Source of the DNA: Oxyruncus cristatus
Taxonomy: Eukaryota; Chordata; Aves; Passeriformes; Cotingidae
Length of the DNA stretch: 64,000 nucleotides
NCBI GenBank assembly: GCA_013399855.1
Contig: VXAY01001093.1
Coordinates: 910,440 to 974,439, forward strand
Direction: 5' to 3'
The position numbers and the translations under genes were made by a program. Below, piece after piece: positions 47,601 through 62,300 of this stretch. The number at the start of each line of letters is the position of its first letter. Position 1 is the first letter of the stretch. The notes under the pieces were generated by a model. The model made no database searches and was not told the origin of the DNA. It worked only from the letters and a program-made list of their open reading frames with translations.

Positions 47601-50139
47601 ATGAAGCTATTTTAGTATGTCAAAATATGAATATACTGTAATTATTTTTCTTCTTCAGGGGAAGACTAATTTCTTGAGCAGAAATTATGCTCATCTTTAC
47701 ATATATTACTGTAAAATTAACAACAAAAACCTAAATCAGAGATTAAGCAAGCATGCGTTAAACAGATTCTTAAAAACATATAAGAATTATTATATTTTCA
47801 GTTGCAAATATAAACAGATAGGTTAAACTTTTTTATGCTAGCAAAGTCAGTTAACTAAATGGCATTTGTAAAGACCAGCTCAGAAACTGCAAGTACTGCA
47901 ACTGTATATTTGCACAGTGCATACCAGAGTGGACCCTAACATCACCTGCAGCCTCTAAACACTACTGTACTGTTGCTCTTAATAATAATAACAACAACAG
48001 TCATCTTATTGGATACAGCAGTTCCTATTTTTGTATTCACAGTAAAGCTTTCAAAATTTTCAAGGCACTTTCAGAGGTACCTTTTCTTAAAGATGAAAAA
48101 AAATCCCAAGTGTTTAACTACAATCACTATTGGGAAAATACATTAGTAATGTACACTTTAAAGCACTTCTGAAAAGCTACACTCCTAATACCAGGTAAAT
48201 GATATATGTTTTAGAAACACTTATGAATGCCTATTCACTTATTAGTCTGGCATGGCCTCAAAACAGTATTGGCTAAACAATAGTGCTTCCATCATGGTTT
48301 TGTATATGGTCAATGAAGTAAACAATATGCATTTTTTTAAAATGCTTGAATGCATGCTTACACAGCAGTTTATTCAAATCCATTATGGACATCCAAGTAA
48401 ATAAATGTTCTAAAGTCCATAACTATATACTCCATAAATACAGAGCTGCTAGTTTCTACAGAGTAAATAATAAGTACAATAACAATACCACATGCACAGG
48501 GGTTTATCCAACAATCTACTTTGCCATAAAATAGATTTCACAACTTCTTGCTGGCATTTCCCCCCACTCCCATCATTTCTTTCTTTTGTTTTTAAAGAAA
48601 GGTGCTAAAGGGGAGAACATTACCTCTCAAGAAGCTGTTACTTTTTGAGAATACACAACCATTATGGGAAATAATAATATGGAAGGGATTTTTTTTCTTG
48701 AGAGGCCCTGTAAAACTATAGGGCCTTTTTCATTCTCACTACCTTACTTTGATCACCAGCTGATTTACATGCGTTCTGCAGTTTGGAGCCACAGTTTTAC
48801 ATCAATGGCATTTGTTGCTCTGAGTAATTGCTCAGCAAACATTCAGGAAGGGTTTTGTATGTGAGTACAAATACCAAAGGAGGGCAAGTTCTTTAATAAT
48901 CTGATGCACACTTATATGTGGGTGAGAGCTTGCTTTTTCCAGCCATCCTGAAAGCTCTTTACCCTTTTTTCTCATTTCATTCATTTTGTAAGAAGTCAGG
49001 AGCCATTAAAGGAACATGAAAAACTGATTTTGGCTGCAGGAAAATCTATGCCACAGTGGCAAAAAAATCCCAACTAATTTTTCACAGGCCTTGGAGTGAA
49101 TAAAAGATATGAATAGAGAGGAACAAAAAAGAGGTAGAGAGCCTAATCAAAATGGTTTCTTCAGCAGAAACCCAAAATTTAGCAATTTAGATCTTCTTGA
49201 GAGTACAAGGATACCCCATAGATATTTAAGACAGGCTTTAAATAGTCAAAATAGATGAAGTAAGGGGTTTGACTTTTAGATGTGCCTTCCACACGGACCA
49301 CTAAAATGATGATTTTCCAGTGTCCAAGGCAGACTAAGTTTGAAAGGACACAAAAATGTCTTAATTTCTCAGAGATGACAGAGGATTCCATATTCCATGC
49401 AGCATGTAAATTTGTAGCAGTCTGATGATATATGTACATGACACCCTTGCAAGTACTGAAATTAAATTAAAAATAATGAACTACTTAAAGTCTATTCATG
49501 GATATTCCTGACAGAATCTACGTGGGCTTGGGAGAAAGGAAAATTTGCTAAATTCATAATTCACTTAGGAACAGTTTGCTCAGTGTATGACCCATTTAAA
49601 TGTTTTAAAATGTATGGGTTTTTCTACCAGTTTTACTTTTTTAGTCTTCAACAAACCATTTAAATCACTTTTTAAAGGTCCAGCAAAAGATCTAAATGAA
49701 TATGGATGTGACACCCTTGATTTCAGGAAGGCCATATATTCAGCAGTGACCAAAAGCCTAAGTCTAATGACTTCAGTCTAGTTTCAGGGATGCTAAGGTA
49801 GGAATGATTACAGACCAATTGGTTTTATGATGACCATTGTACTTCATCAGTTGCATAGCATCTATTTTTGATGCACTGTTGGGAAATACAGCGCAAAACC
49901 TGCTTTGTTGACATTAGATTTGTTCCTATAATCCACATTCTATAAATATGGGAGAAGGATATTTAAAAGTGTTAGAAGCAACCAAACAATATTCTAGGAA
50001 GTTTTCAGAACTAAAATAAAACATTAAATCAGTTCATAAATTTATCTTCAATACAGCAAGAAATTAGTATGTTTTTATTTTAATTTAATTTATTTAATTT
50101 ATTTTAATTACATTATTTTTCCCATTTAATTTATCTGAT
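44681..50139. other. Repeat-poor AT-rich non-coding sequence
   Basis: No gene or transposable element is recognised in 5.4 kb. An A15 run lies at 47405-47419 and a short (TTTAATTTA)-like AT tract at 50072-50112. Confidence 0.5.
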
Positions 50140-50478
50140 TTCTTTTAGGGGATCTTATCAATGTATATAAATACCTTATTGAAAATTGCAAAGCAGACAG
50201 AACCATGCTCTTTTCAATGCACACTGTGACAAGAGAAGAAGCAATGAGCACAAACTGAAGCACAGAAGTGTCCCTCTGAAGATTGGGGAACACTGTTTTA
50301 CTATGAGGATGACTGAGGTTGCCCAGGCAAGTTGTAAACTCTTCCTCCTTTGAGATATCCAAAAGATGGGGGGACACGGTCCTGGGCAACCAGCTTTAGG
50401 TGGCCCTGCTCGAGCTGGGTTGGACTAGATGACCTCCAGTGGTTCCTTCCAGTCTACACCATCCTGAGATTCTGTAAA
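50140..50478 (+). mobile_element. CR1 LINE 3' end, plus orientation
   Basis: This is a 5'-truncated CR1 with ORF2 C-terminal sequence and 3' UTR. It starts with 'gatcttatcaatgtatataaatacctt' (DLINVYKYL in the family), then passes 'gcaatgagcacaaactgaagcacagaagtgtccctctga', 'gatatccaaaagatgggg', 'cacggtcctgggcaacc', and ends with 'gggttggactagatgacctccagtggttccttcc', then 'gagattctgt'. The UTR is of the GGTTGGACTAGATGACCTCC type. Stops break the plus frame. The minus frame at 50126-50389 is a shadow. Confidence 0.93.
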
Positions 50479-51237
50479 AGCTATTTGTTGCAATTGATTT
50501 ATTTTAAAATTATTGTTTAAAATTATTGTTTAGTCTTATCTCAAAGTTACATAATTTTTGTATAAATTGGGTGTCTCATAACTTTTTATGAATAATATTT
50601 TCATCTACAAAGAAATAAATTACTTTCTCACTTTGGTTTTTTTTTTCAATAATTTAAAGAGTCAACCTGAATGGCACTGAATTCCCCATTGCTGAAAAAA
50701 TCTACTAGGTTACTTTTCTGTTGTTTTTATAAGTTCTGAAACTTTCTTTTGATTTTAGTAACTGTATCAGACAGTGAATGACTAAGATTTACTATACAAA
50801 CCCGAAGAGAGATTCTTCATCTTAGATTTTATTAAATAGGAACATTTGTAGTATTTCATTCAGATCAGTGCAAAATTTTCTAATACAAAAATGAATCAGG
50901 AATAGTTAATTTTGAATAAACTTATTCCTATACCAAGAAAACTAAATTCTGATTTGATTCCAAAGAAGATAGCACATATTTGGCTTTTACAAAATCTGAA
51001 TTGGTGTTTAATTTTACACAATGGCTCATATGTTTTGTCTTACTGATGTTTTCACAAGTCTTTTGGTTCCATGAAACCACTAAGCCACACAGTGGGGTTT
51101 TTTAAAGTAGTTGTGTTATCTAATATCATGAGAGAAGTAATGTTATAGCTATGTTTTGATCTATTATAAAACTGGAAGTGTAATCACTACATGCTGCTCT
51201 GTGTGCTGTATAAGCAGAGCTGCTTACTACTCGTTGA
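50479..51237. other. AT-rich non-coding sequence
   Basis: Between two CR1 fragments of opposite orientation. Nothing is recognised except a duplicated 'aaaattattgttta' at about 50504-50531. Confidence 0.5.
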
Positions 51238-51410
51238 ATCATAGACTAGAATCATAGAATATCTTGAGTTGGAACGGACCCACAAGGATCATCAAAGTCC
51301 AACTCCTGGCCCAGCACAGGACAGCCCCAAGAATCAAAACACACGCATGAGAGCATTGTCCAAAACCTTCTTGCTGGCCAGCTTGGTTAACCTTTTCCAG
51401 TGAGCTGGTA
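51238..51410 (-). mobile_element. CR1 LINE 3' end, minus orientation
   Basis: On the + strand 'gaatcatagaatatcttgagttggaacggacccacaaggatcatcaaagtccaactcc' is the reverse complement of a CR1 3' end, followed by 'ggacagccccaagaatc' and 'gagcattgtccaaa', as in the copy at 2036-2160. This places it in the same 3' UTR subfamily (ggacagccccaagaatcacac...gagagcgttgtccaaa). It is truncated near 51400, before the [10 protein letters not shown] block. Confidence 0.92.
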
Positions 51411-53293
51411 GCCACACATTTTTTCTGCTTTGCTTTAAGGATTACATAATTAGAAAGTTAGCTAGAGATGAAAAATGAACATGTAATTTTTTGTGATCTC
51501 AACCTAATAGATATTATGTTCACCGTGACGAAAATTATTTACAGACAATGTTCTTATCTCATTAGTTTGAGACGAGATGAGAAATATTTCATTACTTGTC
51601 TTGCTGGAACTGGTTATGCCTACTCTCAACACAAGTTTAACATTCAGCAGAGAAAAGTCTGTTTACTTTGTAGTAATGATGTCATCACAGGAGGCCCCTC
51701 AAATATTTTGTCTATTTCCCACTGGAAAACAAAAACAAAATTTTCTTCGAAGAATAACCAGAGTCCCTCTAAAAAATCTGACAACCATTTCCTTCCTGAG
51801 AATACTGTCTCTAGGTTCTCTCAGGAGGGAACAGACCCTTCCACAACCATTTTTCATATCTTCTTATCAAAAGATACTGTAATAAAAAGTTAATCAGATA
51901 CAGATTAAGCACCCTTTTGAGTCATCTGTGCTGCATGCAGGCATAATGAGCAAGTTAATGAAAATGAACTAGTTGGGTTTGAATAAAATACATTAGTCTT
52001 AAAAAATACTGGGGATTTTCTTCACTTCTATTTTTCAAAATTGCTAATAACACATGCACTTTTGAAATCAACATTTTCAATTGCTCATACCTAGAAAAAA
52101 GTAGGCTGGTCTTTGTATTGAATACTGTATTCTGTACTTTTTCAACCATGTTTCATAAAAGGATATCCAAGGGATAGGATTTAATGCAATTTGTGATGAT
52201 TATTTTACTGGTGGCGTTCAAAAACACTGCTGTTGTCAGATGAACTGAAGTCTGCCTTCACCACCCTCACCCCTGGTGTAGAACTAGGAATCCAGAAATT
52301 ACTTCTCTTTTAATAATAACAGTAAGAGGCAAGTTAAGTCATTTAATAATATTTTAAAATGTTTTTCTATAATCCATCTTGACTATTTATTCACTTGTTT
52401 TTCCACCAGCTTTTTTTTCTGTCTGTTTTCTTGTCATATGAGAGCTTATTAGTGGTTCGGGAACCGTATTTTAAGGATAGTGGGAACACTTCCACTACCA
52501 TGCAGTCATGTTCAAGATCTTACTAAGTATTAATATTTTTTATTTATTTATTAACTATTTTTAAACTCCTGAAGTGCTTATCCAAACAGATTTTTAAGTA
52601 AAGTCATGTAGCATCCCTACTGGTTTAAAAATGATGTAAGGTAAAAGATGTCAAGTAAAAAACGTGAGAAACTACTGGGTGAACATGTTTCTTTAAGGCA
52701 TATCATATATTACTGAAGTTAGCAAACTATTAGCAGTAAACTGTGCTATTACAGCTTTAATAGGTGGTTACAAAACCACAGCAGAGGAAGGTATGCTGAG
52801 ACATGAAAGTTCAAAAGATCAAAAGATAAGCAGAATGTTAATGATAGCTGAAATGAGATCCTCTGAGAAGTGAATCTTGTGCCATAATAAGAAAGTAAAC
52901 CTATATGATTTGAGATCAACTTTAATATAGGATTAGATCCAAGATATACAATCTGTAAAATGCAAACAGCAAATGAAGGAGTCTTCCTCAGATCTGGCTG
53001 CTGATGTGAGAGTTATATTACAGAATAACTCCTATTCCTCCATAGACTTCCTCCCACTATTAGAGGAAGACAAAATAAGCGTAATAAAGAGTATTTTCTG
53101 TTGTGGCATAGAACTTTGACTGCTCTGGATATCTATCTTTTCTCCCTCAGCTTTTAGTGAACAGCCAAAAATACACAAATTTTTTTATTCGTGTCTTCTT
53201 TTAGAAGAGGCCACCACAGGTACTATCACAAACACTTTAGGTAAGATTCTAATTTTATCTATTAAATTAATACCATATAAGAGGCTGAATGAC
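51411..53293. other. AT-rich sequence with the longest non-repeat open frame
   Basis: The block contains the 141-codon plus-strand frame at 51468-51893 discussed as a finding. I could not recognise it as a gene. The remainder is ordinary AT-rich sequence. Confidence 0.4.
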
Positions 53294-53358
53294 CAAAACA
53301 AACAAACAAACAAACAACAAAAAAAATTAAACCCAAAACAAAACAATCAACCAAACCC
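53294..53358. repeat. (CAAA)n A/C low-complexity tract
   Basis: About 65 bases of CAAA units and related A/C-only sequence on the + strand, including five uninterrupted CAAA units. The composition matches the larger tract at 31 kb. Confidence 0.88.
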
Positions 53359-56300
53359 TGAGTCTGAGTCTGAGCATTTGTTTTTCAGATGTCATTTACC
53401 ACACTGCTGCTTTTTGGACATTTCTTTAGTAATTCCAGCATTACACTTCCAGCTGCTTTGCTCAAATTTTAAGGTGTTCAAAAAGCAGAGCAAGGGACTG
53501 CATTATTCTGTTTTGAAGACACGGTGTATCTGAAGAACCTCTGATGTAGATTGGCTGTAGACATGACTGATCCAATTTTGTGCCATAAATCCAGTGCACA
53601 TCGGACTTGCTGTGCGTACACGTGCTGTCTCTGACTTCACAGAAAAGAGAAACACTGCTTTTGAAAGGTAAAATGATGGCCTGTATGTTAGTCTGAGAAA
53701 CTGAGATCCTAATTTGGTGTACACAAACATATTGATAAGGATGCAAAACTAAAAGCTAGAAAAGACTCTTTAGAACTCAATACCTCAGAATACCAAGCTG
53801 TTAATGAAAAGACAAAGTTAACTGAAACTGGGTTTTGGTCTTACTAGTTCAAAAATGTGATCACATTCAGATTATTCAACTAAGTAGTCAAAATTCCCTA
53901 TCCAGCAACAGAACAATTTAGAAATCAAAGTAAGTCCCGTATGTTAAAAAAAATTATTTCATCTTTAGAATGTGCAGCAATGCAATTGAGCTTATTTTTC
54001 CATTTCAGAATATGGAAGGGCTTGAAGTGTTCAAAAGTTGTAAGGCAGAGTTTTGTATATATCTAGACTTCTGTTTATTCTTCCTTTTAAACCCTTTCCA
54101 AAAACTCACTCTTTCAACATGTTTATTTTTCTTCCATTGTTTTACTGTATAGACAGATATTCTTCCTTGGTCCTTTTCTCTGCCTTCCCCAAGTGAAGAA
54201 GCATTAATAGAAAGAAAGGCAAAAAGGGGAAGTATTAACAGCGGCCGACTTTGCCCTAGTCTTGGCCTTTACATAGAATTAGCACAACATATGGCCTCAG
54301 ATAAGAGCAATACGTTTGACCAGGGTCTTACTGACAATGCTACCTCTAGGTATGCCAGTGAGTGGACTTAACAAACCTGAGAGCCTGACTGGATTTGTGA
54401 TTTGGTCCTTAAAGCATGAGAGCCTTTAACCTTTCAAATTCTTTAGGCATCCTTGTGAACACTATAACAGCAACAGACTTTAGGAGGGTAGGCACACAAA
54501 AGGGAAACCAACTTAATTTAGAAGCTGCTTGTTGAAATGAGGAAAAAATTGCCAAAGATTCACTTGGAAGAAAGGAACAGGTCATAGTTGCACTCATTTG
54601 CTAAGATATGCACTATCACACAAAATACAACATGGAAATCTGTTAGACATGTAAGAGGTAATTCATGAAACATTGGATGAAATCTCTAACTCACACAAGT
54701 AGGCAAAGAATTCACCCTAAGATACACCCGCTCTCCTCCTCTTTCCTAGATGTTTGACAGCTACCCCTCCTCTGAGATAGCTGTCAATCACAGTCAGCAA
54801 AAGGGAACATATGCTGCTCTCAGCAACCTCAAATCACAGCCTGGCATCTTAGAGCAAGCCCAGTCTCAAAAGGTGTTCAAATTAAGGTGCTGTATAGTAA
54901 ACTGGGGCAGCTGGGGCATAGACATGTATTCTTTTTTGTCTTCTGTTACAAAGATGATAACCTTGGCTAGAGGAATGAGTTAATAATAGAAAAAAATGGT
55001 ACAGAAAAACTCAGCAAATATCAGGCACCTTAGGCCCACTTTAGGGTATTTTTTCACAGTGGTTCACAGACTATTTAAATTTTTAGAAGAATGTGTTTTT
55101 AATCAATGGAAATACAACTCCTATGTAAGCATGCAAATAGATACAGTATTGCCAAATAGAGTGCTAGCATTCTGAAACCTTCAGACTTTGCTATTGTTAT
55201 CACTCAGCAGCTGCTGCATTTGGTCTGATCTGTTCATAAAACCTTCCTAAAACATCTTGTTGATTTTTTCTCCTTGATGAGATGCCCTTTTCTTCCACCT
55301 GTAGTCTTCACAATTAAAACTACTTGAGGTCCTTATATTTAATATGAAGAGTCATGAACATCTCACCTTTCGTCTAGGAATGTACACGTGGGCAGATGTT
55401 TTCTGTAGTGTTCCTCAAATAAATTTCTCACAACTTTCCATGACATGGAAAGAACTACAAAGAAAATCTTAATATTTACTTACACAAAGTACTGCTAGAT
55501 CTAAGGAAAATCCTTCACTAGAGCAGCAATAAACAAAATAAAATACCATGTATTTCCTCCCTTTCCTCTTTCCTGACAAATGTACAGAAAGAAGTAAAGT
55601 GAAATCTAATTTGTCCTTTCTATAATGATGAATTGATTGAATACTGATAAAACTTCCTAAAGGATAAAACCGTTCCTATTTGCATGCTGATTAGACTGAT
55701 GTAGTTATATTGACAGTATACGTATATATTAACACACAAACTTCCATCATTTCTATTAATTCAATGTGGAACATATATATTTAACAGAGACTCAAATTTC
55801 ATGTTTATAACTTGACAAATTAGTTTAGTGCTGCTGTGGAGATAGAATCAAATGCTGTGTTTACACTATGTTGCCTCTTCAACTATGACTATATAAAAAC
55901 AGCATTTACTAAAGGAAATGGAAATTCACTTTAGACATGAACGCTCTGCTCAAGTAAAAGTTCTGGAATTTAAGAAGCACTTAGTTACTGCATTAGGCCA
56001 TTTAGGATGTTTCAGCATCTCAATTGACTGTAATACCAATCTGCTCAAGTGCCCTGTTAATGACCTTCAATCTCACAGCAAGCTCAGGAATTCAGTGTTT
56101 ATACTTTTCTTTTTTTTTAACTATACCATTTACAGGCTGAAGGACAGATCCTTCTTTCTCTCACTACTGTGGCAGAAAGATGTAAACTGTTATCATTTCA
56201 AACAAAAAAACCCCTAAGCTTTGTGCCTCTAATGAAAATTATCATTGGCAAAAGTTAGGAAAAGGGAACCACTTTAAATTACAGGGTGTTAAATATTAAG

Positions 56301-59300
56301 AAACAGAGACTTTTAAATGTTCTCTCTAAATAAAAAAAAAAAAGAATTATACATTAACTCCCATGTTGCACAATGAAGCATTCCTAGTTTTGTGTTATTG
56401 TTCTAATTAAATACCTATAACACAGTAATATGTATCTAGACTGAAAAGCACCACTACCATTTCCCAAAACACTCTCCAGAATTTTATAATAACTAGTAAG
56501 AAATGTAATATATATAGGGAGAGAGGACTGGATCTTTGTCACTGAAATAGTTTCACTGCTGTGAAGCAATGAAGTATTAGTCATTTTCACAAACTTAATA
56601 TACGATACAGAATATCTGCTACGTTAAATATGAATCATCTCTCCTGCTATGGCTTCACTTCATCAACTGGACTAAGAGCATGAGAAAACTTCCTTGAGTG
56701 ATGTCACTAGCACTTGTCTACATTGTTTACATTTTATTGTCACAGACTAGTAAAAATCTCCATGGCAGTATTTTGGAAAATACTAAAACCAAATTCCTTT
56801 TTTTTTTCTTTTTTTCATTTTTCTTCAAGACTACTTACAAGTTTTGCATTATTTTGCCAACAAAAATCAACACATATCTGTTTTCTAAATTATCATGACA
56901 AAATTCTAAATTATCATGAAAAAAATTGAGAAAAGATATCTTGTGATGCTCTCAAACAGTTCTAAATACTGAACACTAATTATGGAGAGCAATAAAGAAT
57001 TTAGAAAGTAATTGCTTATTCTCTCCCTCCAGTAGAAATTCAAGAATGTAAACTCTTGGTTTGCCTTTAGAATTTTGGGTTTGCATATCGGAAAGTAATC
57101 AAAACACAAATTCCTCTAGGATATCCATTCTTTAAAACCTCAGTAGACTACTGGAACAGTACCTGTACTAGGATAACAGCTATCCACAGTATTTCACATG
57201 CAATTATGGACAGATTAGAGCCTTTAGCATGCTGCTACGTGACAATCAGAAATACGTAAGCATACAATTAGAACCTTAAATTATGGCCGTTAAATGAACA
57301 TTGTTCAGTTTAATTTTCATCTAATTCACAGCATAGATATGTCAGCCTATATGTCTAGTTGAATGCTTGGTCCCTTAATAATGCTACATAGCAAAGATCA
57401 TCACTGAAGTTATTGGGAATTAGATAGCTACAGCAGCTCTGTACACTCCTGATTCTACAATCTGACTGAAATGCAAATTTTTGTGTTATCAGGAAGAACA
57501 CATAGAAAGACTTAGTTAATACTAGCTAGCCTTTAAAACACTCCAGTTAAATAATTTTTCATTTTTTAAAATTATTTTTCAGGAAAATATTATTTTCTTT
57601 TTTTTTTTTTTAATATTTAATGCACATTTCTTGAAATTTACTGTGAAGTATATATAAAATGTCATTACCTCTTAATTCCCAGTTAGTTCATTGAGCTGTA
57701 GTCCTCATTTTTAGTCCATTAGCAGACTCCTTAGGAATATTCTTGTATAGGTTCTCTATGTCATATTTTTTCCTATCTTTGTGGAACTATGTTTCCAAAG
57801 TGTAGTGAATTGTTAAATTAGTTACCTTTGACCACAACGGATACAAAGGTCTGAAGGAAAGATAAGAAAATAAACCCTCTGCACTTAAGACATCTAAGCA
57901 CTGCTTTTACAAAGGGAAATTTCATTTCATTAAACATGAAGCACCTGACCAGATTCAGTCACCTTGTCTTTAGCATTATGGTCACAGCTACAAATATGTG
58001 ATTCCATTTCAGGCTCAAAACACAGTGAGAAAAATGGACTTACAATTCAATTAAAATAGAAGCATTTAGCAAACCCCTACAAAATTAGAAATATCTATAG
58101 AAAGAAATTTTCAAGTATGAAATCCGTAGACATTTTTGAGAGTGCTGCACAAAGGGTGCCATTTTCTGGGCATGGAGAAGGTTAAACCAGGTTTACAAAG
58201 GCCTAGGACGCCAGCTGTATACTCTGGAGCACCATCTACTGACATCAAGTATTTTTCTATTTACAGAAATGGCACTCAAGGGTGTATCCAGTTGAATCTT
58301 TTAAAGAGCACTGAAGAAACAGACAGAACTGGTAGATTTGCTTGTGCAATCTCTTGGCAATCAAGCCTACTGTGATGCAACAGCACCAACGAAGTGTTGT
58401 GCTCTAACCATTACACTCTCAGATTCATCAGCTGAGAGCCTTCTCTAGAAGGATTGGGATTGATGGGATTTTTTTTTTAAGTAATAATCTATCCCCCTAA
58501 TTTTTTATGTGTTGAGAAAGACCAGTTTGGAGGGGGCATATGTTATAATGGATTGTTTGAAATTTTTGAAAATAGACACAAGAACAATTTATTGTTCATT
58601 TGAAATTTAGAATTTTCACTTAAAACACAACCAAACCTACAGTAGTAATATAAACTGTTTTTTTCTATTAAAAAATTAGAGAAAAGGGCATAAACAAAGT
58701 GGAGCTTAGTCAAATGTTAGTTTTTAAATTTATTCAGTGTAGCATTCTTACTAAGTCTGTTATAAGAGCAGAAACATCATTTAACACAATTTTCTACAGT
58801 TTTAAATGGAACAGCAATTCTCAGACTTCTAGGAGTTTTGAACCTCAGGTGTGTTTAACTTCTGGTATCTTACAGCACTGCTATGAAAACTTCCATAACC
58901 AAAAGGCAGAGAAACATTTAGTGGAAACATTGTTCTGATACATGACATCTTCAGATTTGTTCTGTCAAGTCTCTTCTTTCTTTATCAGTAAATAGTGAGA
59001 CAAACTGACCTCAAAGCTGGCTCACAAGCCTAGATGGTCACTTACTTGCAAAAAAGGCTATGGAGAAAAAAGGCATAAAACTCAGAAATGTAGATTCAAG
59101 TGCGTTTCTTGTCCAGATTTGGAGTTGAGATATGACTACAGAAAACACCAGGTATTTGTCACTGTTGCTGACAAATTGTAAACATTTTTACCTTACAATT
59201 CAGAAGGCAGATATTTTGCATTAAAGCTGTAATTTTAAAATGCCTGTGATTATTTCTTTTCTGTAAAGGGGGAGAAGTTTGCTTTCTCAGCTCTTTAGCT

Positions 59301-62300
59301 CTACAGTAACAGCCCCAAAATTCTCATTCCCTCATTTTAAGATGTCAGCCTTAATATTTCAAGACTCCTGTGAAAAAACAGGATTTCTTCCTTAGAATAA
59401 ATCTTCAGCATTGCATGAGCTAAAGCCCTGAGCCTCATACTGCTGGAAAACACCCTGTCATTTGTGGACAGAGCACGTCACAAGGAGGCCTTTAAACCTG
59501 AGTTACTCAACTGGACATCCTTTCCCCAAATCCTAAAAGCCTTTAGGTTTAGGCATTTCTGGTGCTTTTGTTAGCTGGTTTATGTTGGCGGTTTTGGTTT
59601 TAGTTCTTTCTGCTCACTGAAAGAGGCCCACCCTCTATCCTCCCAGCTCTTCCTGCAGTGCTAAAGTTGGCATCAGGGACACAATAAGCATATGCAACCC
59701 AGATTGCACACTGGCTTGGGAAACCACCACAGTAGTCTGTCTTCATTTGTAAACCAAAGAACTGAACTGTGGTTTGGAAGTTTTAGGGATGCATGTGATG
59801 TGGCAGGAAGTATTTCTGGCCAGTAGGATATAGAGCTCTTTTAAGGCAATTCGTTGGAATTTTTCACAAGAATGTCTATCTTATATTTGCTCTCTGTGTC
59901 ATCATTTCATTCTTCAAGTTTGTTTCAACATGATATTAATTTATCATTTCATGTCTTGTGTTTCCATAACATTTACAAAACTATTATCCACTGAAAACAG
60001 AGACTTCACACAGGCCAACTCATCATGCAAGTAACTGAATTTCTGACCTATTTCTCCTCGTAGACTATTTAGAGCATGACTAACCTTAAATCCTATTACA
60101 CTCATCTAGTAAGCTCATAATTTCTGAAAAGACGACTAACACTTGGTGGAATTTCAGAAAGTGCTTGATTGTTTAACTGAACTGACACATCTATACAGTT
60201 TTTTTACACTCATTTTAAATGACTATTTCAATTGCAAGCAATTTTAGTATTGTCACTCAAGTATGAAGACTGGGATTCTTTGCTGTGTTCTATGTACATA
60301 TCTAAGTGGCTACTTGAAACAAATTTTTTCACAGACAAGTAATTTCTCCTTCAAACAAGCAAATAAAAACTGAGTTGAGAATGCAAATATAAACTGACAC
60401 CTCACTCTTTTACATAATCAAAATAGAAAATTTAATTATAAGTGAACTTCAGCATGGTTTTTGCAAGCAATTGATAAGTTGCTGCAGTTTCTAGAACAAG
60501 AGAAAATATTGTAAGAGAGTGGAAGTATTTAAGTGTTACTCCAAATAAAGCACTTATGATGCTCAGAGCAAACTACAAACTATTCTCTTTTAAAAAGAAA
60601 TATATGTAAGATGTGTACTAGCATCCCCCTGGCTTTAGAAAAATAAACACATCCTCCACAATGAATTAAAATTATAATGCATAAAGTATCCACCTAAAAT
60701 AAAATTACCCTACAAGGTACTCTCAATGAACAGAATATTTTTCCTCAGTATGACACATCACAATAAAAATAGAACCATAAAACAAAACCTATACACGAGC
60801 ATAATGAGCTCACAAGATCTGGCTTTTTATATATGGTGATGACAGGAAATACTGTGTTACAGGGTTTTTTCCCAAAAATGTATCTTCTGAAAAAAAAATC
60901 TTTAAAGTATATATTTCCCATGGATGTTCATTACAATTATTCAGCTGCACATATTGAAAAATATTTGCTTGTCACAGTCACTTCCCTCCCCAAAACATCC
61001 AAATGGTTTTTGAAAAATTTATTTGAATATGAATTTTAAAAACTATGTATTTTAAGAAAAACTCCAGGCATGGAGTTTTACACCTTGACTATAAATGATA
61101 AGTCAAAGTGTAAAAGTTTATTGTATTTCAAACCAGAAGTCTTTTTTTCAAATTTTCAAGTTGCCAGACTGGAGAAATCATTAATTTATAAGTGTTTAAA
61201 AAATGCTTACAAATGCGCTGGTCCTGAAATAAGAGTCCAAGTCTCCATCAATTTCAATTGGTACAGCTTCCTCCCACTTGGAGGAATTTTATCAGACATT
61301 TATCAGTTCAGAATTGATATCACTGCTGAACTACAAAGCAAAAGGGAAAGCATCTCTTCCTGCTGTGGAATAAAGTCTTTCATTTTGGTAATACTGTAAG
61401 CACACCAAAACATACCTTCTGGAAATCTTAATAAACACAGTTCTTTTTCAACAAACACTTTTTCTTTCTTTGTGAAAGGAAAAATTAATCACATTAACTA
61501 CTGAATAAAATGAATCTGAATTTTGACTGATAAAGAGAAAATCAATTATTTGCAAATTTTTAATATGAATTAAAAAAAATGTGCATCTACCAAACTACAT
61601 TTGGTTTTCATCCATTATTTTCATTTGTCACATTCTTCACATTCTTATGGCCCTATTTTTTTGCTTTTCTGTCCCCAGTATTCCTTTCTAAATTCCAACA
61701 TGTTAATTATTTCACTTGAGATTTCCCTGGTGATTCACAGTAAAAAACTTTGCACCCATAAAAATAGCCATGACATTTCTTTATTTTCTTTTTTTTATTT
61801 TTTTAATAAACTAGTTTTAATATTATGTGACAAGTATACTGCTCTTGTGGGAGCTGTATGAAAGGTAAACCAAACGGTGCTGAAATAAATGATCAAACAT
61901 CATCCCTATCCAAAAAATAATAATTTATCTTAGCTTTGAATAAAAAGAGTTCTGATACTCATCACATATATGTGCTAGGTGCCCATTTTAAGCCATTTGA
62001 TGCATTTTCACTACCAAGTCTTTGATGAAACACGGGAAAGCACTATACTCTCCAGCAATTTATTTCACATGTCACAGAAGTTTAGAGAAGACTTGAAGTT
62101 TCTACATTTTGTACTTCTGGAATCTTAAAGTACTACTGTGAGTTGCACTGGTAATGGTTCATCCAGTGTTTCCTCTGCCCACTAATGAAAAATACACATC
62201 ATCTCTGCATGTTTCAGAAACTGCTACCTGTACCATGAAATAAGTACATCCTTGACTGCCATGGGAGCAAGACGACTTCTCATGCTTCTGTTACAGAGGC

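Noticed and set aside
52452..52472. 'ggttcgggaacc' resembling a tRNA T-arm
   Set aside because: No A box, acceptor stem or cloverleaf fits around it. It is just a short hairpin.
61070..61399. 109-codon plus-strand frame
   Set aside because: This length is expected a few times by chance in 64 kb of such sequence. No motif, splice or promoter context was found.
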